From an uncultured Collinsella sp. (GTDB lineage Bacteria; Actinomycetota; Coriobacteriia; Coriobacteriales; Coriobacteriaceae): a stretch of 14,983 nt of DNA. A program made the translations under genes and the position numbers. The notes beneath the pieces are model-generated. The model was not told the DNA's origin. It made no database searches and saw only the letters and a list, made by a program, of their open reading frames with translations. Within the stretch, counting starts at the first letter, position 1, and every line of letters begins with the position of its first letter. Below, piece by piece: positions 11,799 to 14,983 of this stretch. Location of the stretch: contig UROA01000032.1 in the NCBI GenBank assembly GCA_900549355.1, forward strand, positions 1-14,983. Reading direction: 5' to 3'.

Positions 11799-13077
11799 CG
11801 CCGAGGCCAAGCGCGTCACCTCCATCGCCCGCGCCATCAACTGGAGCTACATGTGGCGCCGCCTGATGAGCTACGTCTGGCTCGATCTGTTGCTGGCGGT
11901 GATTGCGGCGGCGATCCTCGTCTATGGATACAACCAGACGCTGCCCGACGGCACGTTTACCGCAGGATGGATTCCCGGCGCCGCCGTTCACGGCATGTCA
12001 CTAACACCCGCGCGCAGCTGGGACCTGGCAACACTCACCTATACCGTCGAGCTTGTGCGCACCACCAAGACCTTCCCACTCGCGCAGGACCTCGTCACTC
12101 TATGGCCTCTCTACCTTGTCGTTGTAGGTTGGCAGGTCATCAGCGTGCTCAACATGCTCGGCGGCGCCCGACGCGTACGCCGCACCATGGCACCGCTCAA
12201 CGATCTGGCCTTACGCGTGGACGAGCTCGGCCGCATGCAGCTCTCCGGCGGCAAGATGGAAACGCTGGAGCAGGCCATCGAGCGCGCAAGCGTCGACTCG
12301 CCGAGCGTCACAACTGGCGACGCCGACTTGGCGAGCATCGAGGTCGCACTCAACCGTCTGCTGCGTCAGATGCAAGAGGCCAAGCTGCAGCAGATGCGCT
12401 TTGTCAACGACGCGAGTCACGAACTGCGCACACCCATCGCGGTGATTCAGGGCTACGTAAACATGCTCGACCGCTGGGGCAAGGACGACCCAGCCGTGCT
12501 GGCGGAGTCCATCGCCTCGCTCAAGGCCGAAAGCGAGCACATGCAGGAGCTCGTGGAACAACTGCTGTTTTTGGCACGCGGCGATGCCGGCCGCACCGCA
12601 CTGCATCGTGTGGACACCAATCTGGCAACGCTCGTCGGAGAGGTATGCGAAGAATCGCAGATGATCGATGCCGGACACACGTATCGGCTGGCTTTTGATA
12701 CTGCGTTTGCCAGTGACCCGCGCTGCGACGCATCCGTCGATGTCGCGCTCGTGAAGCAAGCTCTGCGCGTGATCGTGCAAAACGCCGCCAAGTACTCGGA
12801 TGCGGGAACGACCGTCACATTTGGCATAACGCCCGATGCGGACACGGGCGCGATCGACATAAGTGTTGAGGACGAGGGCATCGGCATGAACCAGGAATCC
12901 GCAGCTCACGCGTTTGAGCGGTTCTACCGCGCTGACAACGCGCGCGATGCCGGCGCACAGGGCTCGGGCCTGGGGCTCGCGATCGCCAAGTGGATCGTCG
13001 ACAGCCACGGCGGCGTCATCGGCGTGACCTCGGTCGAGGGCGTCGGCAGCCGCTTTACGATTCGCCTGCCGCGGTAG
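11782..13077 (+). CDS. two-component sensor histidine kinase (HisKA/HATPase)
   Basis: A 431-residue membrane kinase, partner of the regulator before it. Two membrane helices (about 31-50 and 103-126) flank a short extracytoplasmic sensor region of roughly 50 residues (NQTLPDGTFTAGW to TFPLAQ). A HAMP-like linker follows (130-200). The H-box is FVNDASHELRTPIAVIQGY with His213, the N-box is VIVQNAAKYSD with Asn334, G1 is VEDEGIGM, the F-box FERFYRAD and G2 GSGLGLAIAKWIV. The start at 11782 overlaps the regulator gene by 17 nt and lies after GGGGTGGG; a GTG at 11791 is an alternative. The frame continues upstream inside the regulator gene, but those codons belong to the regulator. The terminator at 13134-13169 closes the operon. 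The signal sensed cannot be inferred. Confidence 0.95.
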   Translation: MSAVRNAEAKRVTSIARAINWSYMWRRLMSYVWLDLLLAVIAAAILVYGYNQTLPDGTFTAGWIPGAAVHGMSLTPARSWDLATLTYTVELVRTTKTFPLAQDLVTLWPLYLVVVGWQVISVLNMLGGARRVRRTMAPLNDLALRVDELGRMQLSGGKMETLEQAIERASVDSPSVTTGDADLASIEVALNRLLRQMQEAKLQQMRFVNDASHELRTPIAVIQGYVNMLDRWGKDDPAVLAESIASLKAESEHMQELVEQLLFLARGDAGRTALHRVDTNLATLVGEVCEESQMIDAGHTYRLAFDTAFASDPRCDASVDVALVKQALRVIVQNAAKYSDAGTTVTFGITPDADTGAIDISVEDEGIGMNQESAAHAFERFYRADNARDAGAQGSGLGLAIAKWIVDSHGGVIGVTSVEGVGSRFTIRLPR

Positions 13078-13133
13078 GGGCACCCGCGCGAATCTCGTTA
13101 CTTGCAGCCGCACGGCGGCAGCCCCTCGGCATA

Positions 13134-13169
13134 AAAAAGGGATAAGGCCATGCGGCCCTATCCCTTTTT
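13134..13169. terminator. bidirectional intrinsic terminator between convergent operons
   Basis: AAAAAGGGATAAGGCC (13134-13149) pairs with GGCCCTATCCCTTTTT (13154-13169) with one mismatch and an ATGC loop. It has T-runs at the 3' side on both strands, so it serves the kinase operon on the plus strand and the PTS IIB / VOC pair on the minus strand. Confidence 0.9.
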
Positions 13170-13191
13170 GCTAGCTATAGCAGCTTGTGCG

Positions 13192-13566
13192 CTACTCGCG
13201 GCACAGGTGCACGGCAAAACCGGCGAACTCGCGCTTAAAGTACACGAGCTTGGTGCCGCCGTCGGGCAACAGCACGCGCGACTCCTCGTTGACCTCGAGC
13301 CCGCGCTCGGCAAACCACTTCTCGGCCGCATCGATGTCGTTGACGGCAAAGCCAATGTGGCCCTTGGCGCCACGACCGTTCTGCTTCATGACCTCGACCA
13401 GCGAATCGTTAAAGTACGAAACCGGGGTCTCGATGACGGGCAGGCCCATCATCGTCGAGAACAGCTCCGCGATTTCCAGGGCGTCTGCCGGGTCGGTAGC
13501 GTTAATACCCACATGGGCAACGCGCATGCCAAAGAGCTCAACCGGATTGGCGTTCTGCTCATTCAT
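13192..13566 (-). CDS. VOC-family (glyoxalase-fold) protein
   Basis: A 124-residue small protein of the vicinal oxygen chelate fold. Two beta-alpha-beta-beta-beta repeats are visible: MRVAHVGINATDPADALEIAELFSTMMGLP and KGHIGFAVNDIDAAEKWFAERG. Possible metal ligands are His18, Glu58 (VEVMKQ) and His70. The C-terminus reads KLVYFKREFAGFAVHL. From memory this pattern resembles the extra C-terminal VOC domain of some KDPG/KHG aldolases (EVMK, GHIA, IYLKDEIGGFAIHL), so it may bind or help convert a sugar-acid phosphate; this is inference. The start at 13566 lies 11 nt past the PTS IIB stop and has only a weak ribosome-binding site, which suggests coupling to the upstream gene. The same reading frame continues upstream through the IIB gene, but there it is a shadow. 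A glyoxalase or antibiotic-binding role is possible but less likely. Confidence 0.85.
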   Translation of the reverse strand: MNEQNANPVELFGMRVAHVGINATDPADALEIAELFSTMMGLPVIETPVSYFNDSLVEVMKQNGRGAKGHIGFAVNDIDAAEKWFAERGLEVNEESRVLLPDGGTKLVYFKREFAGFAVHLCRE

Positions 13567-13577
13567 ACAGGCAGCGC

Positions 13578-13865
13578 CTACTGAGCCATGACGTCGAGAA
13601 CGGCCTTCTCGGCAGCGACGCGGTTCATGCCGGTCATGAAGGGCACGCCGCTCACGTACGGGCAGGTGAGGCCCTCGGGGGCAACGGTGGTGGCGATCAG
13701 CAGGTCGGCGCCCTCGTCGCAGTAGTCCTTGGCCTCGGAGATGGCGCACTGCACGATCTCGTACTTGTCGGCGTAACCGTTAGCGTCGAGCATGGTGGCG
13801 ACCTTCTGGGCAACGAGCGTGGAAGTAGCAGCGCCAGCACCGCAAGCCAAAACGATCTTCTTCAT
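13578..13865 (-). CDS. PTS IIB subunit, galactitol type
   Basis: A 95-residue cytoplasmic phosphocarrier. It begins MKKIVLACGAGAATSTLVA, where Cys8 is the phosphorylated residue in the P-loop (CG.G.ATST) typical of galactitol-family IIB proteins; the rest (VQCAISEAKDY, ADLLIATTVAPEGL, GVPFMTGM) follows the fold. Full family length, good start with GGGAGA and 8 nt spacing. In a working phosphotransferase system it would take phosphate from a IIA and give it to sugar entering through a IIC permease. Neither is present: on this strand only the VOC gene follows, then the terminator. It may partner with IIA/IIC proteins encoded elsewhere or serve as a regulator. Confidence 0.92.
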   Translation of the reverse strand: MKKIVLACGAGAATSTLVAQKVATMLDANGYADKYEIVQCAISEAKDYCDEGADLLIATTVAPEGLTCPYVSGVPFMTGMNRVAAEKAVLDVMAQ

Positions 13866-13943
13866 AGGTAATGTCTCCCTTCATGGTTTACTTTAGGTAA
13901 GTGTACCGCAGCGAGCGATGGCGCTCGGCCTCGATGCGCTTTT

Positions 13944-13973
13944 GTGCCAGTTTGCTTGCACGCTGCGTATAAT
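13944..13973 (+). promoter_or_regulatory. promoter of the 14029 gene
   Basis: A perfect TATAAT lies at 13968-13973; the best -35 is GTGCCA (13944-13949) with 18 nt spacing, a partial match. Transcription would begin near 13980, giving a leader of about 50 nt before the start codon. A 6-bp inverted repeat (CGAGCG ATGG CGCTCG, 13912-13927) lies upstream, between this promoter and the divergent PTS IIB gene. Confidence 0.55.
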
Positions 13974-14028
13974 ACATCTAGCACGCATTGTCATACCGCT
14001 TGTTTTACGAGCGACCGAGGAGCTCAAT

Positions 14029-14652
14029 ATGCCCGATTCCCGCACACTCTGGACCGCCGTCGTCATTATTTGTATCGCCGTGTCGGTGTTCTTTAGCGTC
14101 AAAAAACGCACCACGTTTAAACGCCTGCAGCAGCTTATGGCCGCTAAGCAGTGGGACGAGTTCGATCGCTTGCTCGACAGTAAGCTCACCAGCATGCTGT
14201 ACCCGCGCTACAACCGCGACTACCTGCGCCTGAACTCCTATCTGCTGCGCGAGGACCACAAGCGCGCCGACGAAATGTTCGATTTGCTGCTGGGACTCAA
14301 CCTGCCCAAAATGCAGCGCGTCGACCTGGTGATCAAAGCTTTTAACTACTACGTTGGTCAGGAGAACCGCAAAAAGTCCAAGGAGCTGCTGCACGAGATC
14401 AAAGGCTTTGAGGGCGGCCAGGCCGAGGCAGTCGCGCACGAATGCCAACTGATGTACGACACGATGATCCTCAAGCGCCACAACGATATTCCCGAGCTGG
14501 AGCGCATGCTCGAGGAGGCCGGCGACGATAAGGTTAAGGGTTGCCGCTTGGAGTACCTGTTGGCCCTACAGTACAAGAACAAAGGCGACGAGGCCAAGTT
14601 TGCCGAGTACTTGGAAAAGTCGGGCCGGCACTCGATGGCCGTCAACGCGTAA
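14029..14652 (+). CDS. membrane-anchored helical (TPR-like) protein, function unknown
   Basis: A 207-residue protein with one N-terminal membrane helix (about 7-25: TLWTAVVIICIAVSVFFSV) followed by a basic stretch KKRTTFKR, so the rest is probably cytoplasmic. The soluble part is almost all helical and built of paired helices like tetratricopeptide repeats: LQQLMAAKQWDEFDRLLDSKL, RLNSYLLREDHKRADEMFDLLLGL, IKAFNYYVGQENRKKSKELLHEI and EYLLALQYKNKGDEAKFAEYLEKSG. Such proteins usually act as scaffolds; no enzyme motif is visible. The start follows GAGGAG with 6 nt spacing; the frame is open upstream to 13918 but lacks a ribosome-binding site there. A single gene with its own promoter, followed 31 nt later by tRNA-Leu. 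Confidence 0.8.
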   Translation: MPDSRTLWTAVVIICIAVSVFFSVKKRTTFKRLQQLMAAKQWDEFDRLLDSKLTSMLYPRYNRDYLRLNSYLLREDHKRADEMFDLLLGLNLPKMQRVDLVIKAFNYYVGQENRKKSKELLHEIKGFEGGQAEAVAHECQLMYDTMILKRHNDIPELERMLEEAGDDKVKGCRLEYLLALQYKNKGDEAKFAEYLEKSGRHSMAVNA

Positions 14653-14663
14653 CGGGCGGCTTG

Positions 14664-14672
14664 TGCTAGACT
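14664..14672 (+). promoter_or_regulatory. extended -10 promoter of tRNA-Leu
   Basis: TGC directly followed by TAGACT (14667-14672) fits an extended -10 element (TGnTAnnnT). Transcription would start near 14679, 5 nt before the mature tRNA. A small palindrome AGACT/AGTCT overlaps it (14668-14680). No clear -35 box, as is common for this class. Confidence 0.35.
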
Positions 14673-14683
14673 TCTAGTCTCAC

Positions 14684-14768
14684 GGGGGCGTGGCGGAATT
14701 GGCATACGCAGGAGACTTAAAATCTCTCGCCGCAAGGATTGTGGGTTCGAGTCCCACCGCCCCTACCA
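14684..14768 (+). tRNA. tRNA-Leu, anticodon UAA
   Basis: An 85-nt tRNA with acceptor arms GGGGGCG and CGCCCCT (the outermost pair is G-T), discriminator A and an encoded CCA. The D arm is GCG...CGC around GAATTGGCATA. The anticodon stem GGAGA/TCTCT encloses the loop CTTAAAA, so the anticodon is TAA, reading UUA and by wobble UUG. A long variable arm, as expected for class II leucine tRNAs, lies between the anticodon stem and the T arm (GTGGG TTCGAGT CCCAC). In a GC-rich genome this tRNA serves rare UUA codons. The mature end directly touches the stop codon of the convergent Ppx-like gene. Confidence 0.97.
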
Positions 14769-14983
14769 TCAATCTTCCCGGGCGGCCTCGAAGATCATGC
14801 CGTGGAGGATGTCCGATTCGCTGGCCGTGTAGGCGTCGGCGCCGGCCAGAGCCAGCACCTCTTCCAAAATGACGAATCCGGCCACGATGACGCCGGCGCG
14901 CTTCGGGTCGAGGCCCACCGTGGCCTTGCGCTCTTCCAGCGGCTCCCCCCCCCCGCGCCGGCTCCCGCGCTGCCCGTCGCGTG
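14769..14983 (-). CDS. Ppx/GppA-family phosphatase, C-terminal part, cut by window edge
   Basis: An open frame running in from the right edge and ending with TGA at 14769-14771. The last 58 codons read PLEERKATVGLDPKRAGVIVAG, FVILEEVLALAGADAYTASE and SDILHGMIFEAARED, which fits the C-terminus of the exopolyphosphatase / guanosine-pentaphosphate phosphatase family (GLDPKRADVIVAG, VSESDIL.G). Such enzymes remove phosphate from polyphosphate or pppGpp. The first part in view (14945-14983) translates to Arg/Gly-rich sequence that does not look like the family and contains a run of ten C on the plus strand, so it may hold a sequencing or assembly error. No catalytic residues are in view, and Ppx cannot be told from GppA. 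Confidence 0.8.
   Translation of the reverse strand, partial: RDGQRGSRRGGGEPLEERKATVGLDPKRAGVIVAGFVILEEVLALAGADAYTASESDILHGMIFEAARED

Noticed and set aside
12211..13113. A 300-codon minus-strand frame inside the kinase gene, and similar plus-strand frames (11853-12698)
   Set aside because: They overlap the H-box, N-box and G-box coding sequence of a complete histidine kinase; they are frame shadows.
13567..13749. N-terminal extension of the VOC protein in the same frame
   Set aside because: It overlaps the PTS IIB gene in another frame and translates to Arg/His-rich shadow sequence; the VOC fold begins after 13566.
14690..14872. Plus-strand open frame over the tRNA and the Ppx end
   Set aside because: It begins inside tRNA-Leu and is antisense to the Ppx-like gene; no coding features.
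1..14983. Insertion sequences, prophage, integrase, toxin-antitoxin or defence genes
   Set aside because: I read both strands for transposase, integrase, nuclease or small toxin motifs and saw none; gene content and composition are even throughout.

Overview
The window looks like chromosomal DNA of a Coriobacteriia member, most likely Collinsella or a close relative. This is inferred from high GC with strong G/C third-position bias, an actinobacterial style of Ppx and GluQ-RS, a 'TAGTCATT..GGGAC' intergenic repeat of a type I associate with Collinsella genomes, and a gene set typical of a gut anaerobe. No database was searched. There is no phage, insertion sequence, CRISPR array or other sign of recent transfer. 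The odd length (14,983) and a suspicious right edge (C10 run followed by unconvincing protein sequence) suggest that the right end is a contig end.

Layout, left to right. (1) 54-1778, minus: a two-gene response regulator / BceS-type kinase operon without its usual ABC transporter in view. (2) 1962-2693, minus: an unrecognised 243-residue protein whose start lies only 16 nt after a strong terminator. (3) 2710-2912: a three-hairpin region, including a 95-nt imperfect inverted repeat right after purH. (4) 2917-4524, minus: purH, the last two steps of IMP synthesis. (5) 4801-5442, plus: a GNAT acetyltransferase. (6) 5582-7525, minus: a secreted/membrane DUF2207 protein with a poly-glycine tail, flanked on both sides by paired 27-nt-spaced repeat units. 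(7) 7646-8040: a 515-nt gene-free gap that holds a candidate structured small RNA (hairpin, H-type pseudoknot, intrinsic terminator). (8) 8041-9051, plus: gluQ, apparently translated from a leaderless mRNA, convergent with (9) 9067-9792, minus: a metallophosphoesterase. (10) 9878-10117, minus: a small membrane protein. (11) 10452-13077, plus: a three-gene operon of a UBA/DUF4342-like membrane protein, an OmpR-type response regulator with an unusually long linker, and a sensor kinase; it ends in a bidirectional terminator. (12) 13192-13865, minus: a lone galactitol-type PTS IIB subunit and a small VOC (glyoxalase-fold) protein. (13) 14029-14652, plus: a membrane-anchored helical-repeat protein, then tRNA-Leu(UAA). 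(14) 14769-end, minus: the C-terminus of a Ppx/GppA phosphatase, whose stop codon touches the tRNA end.

The window joins housekeeping functions (purine synthesis, tRNA charging/modification, polyphosphate or ppGpp metabolism) with two independent envelope-facing two-component systems. The best candidates for undescribed biology are non-coding: the 7748-7904 structured region, the hairpin array between purH and the 1962-2693 gene, and the paired repeats around the DUF2207 gene.
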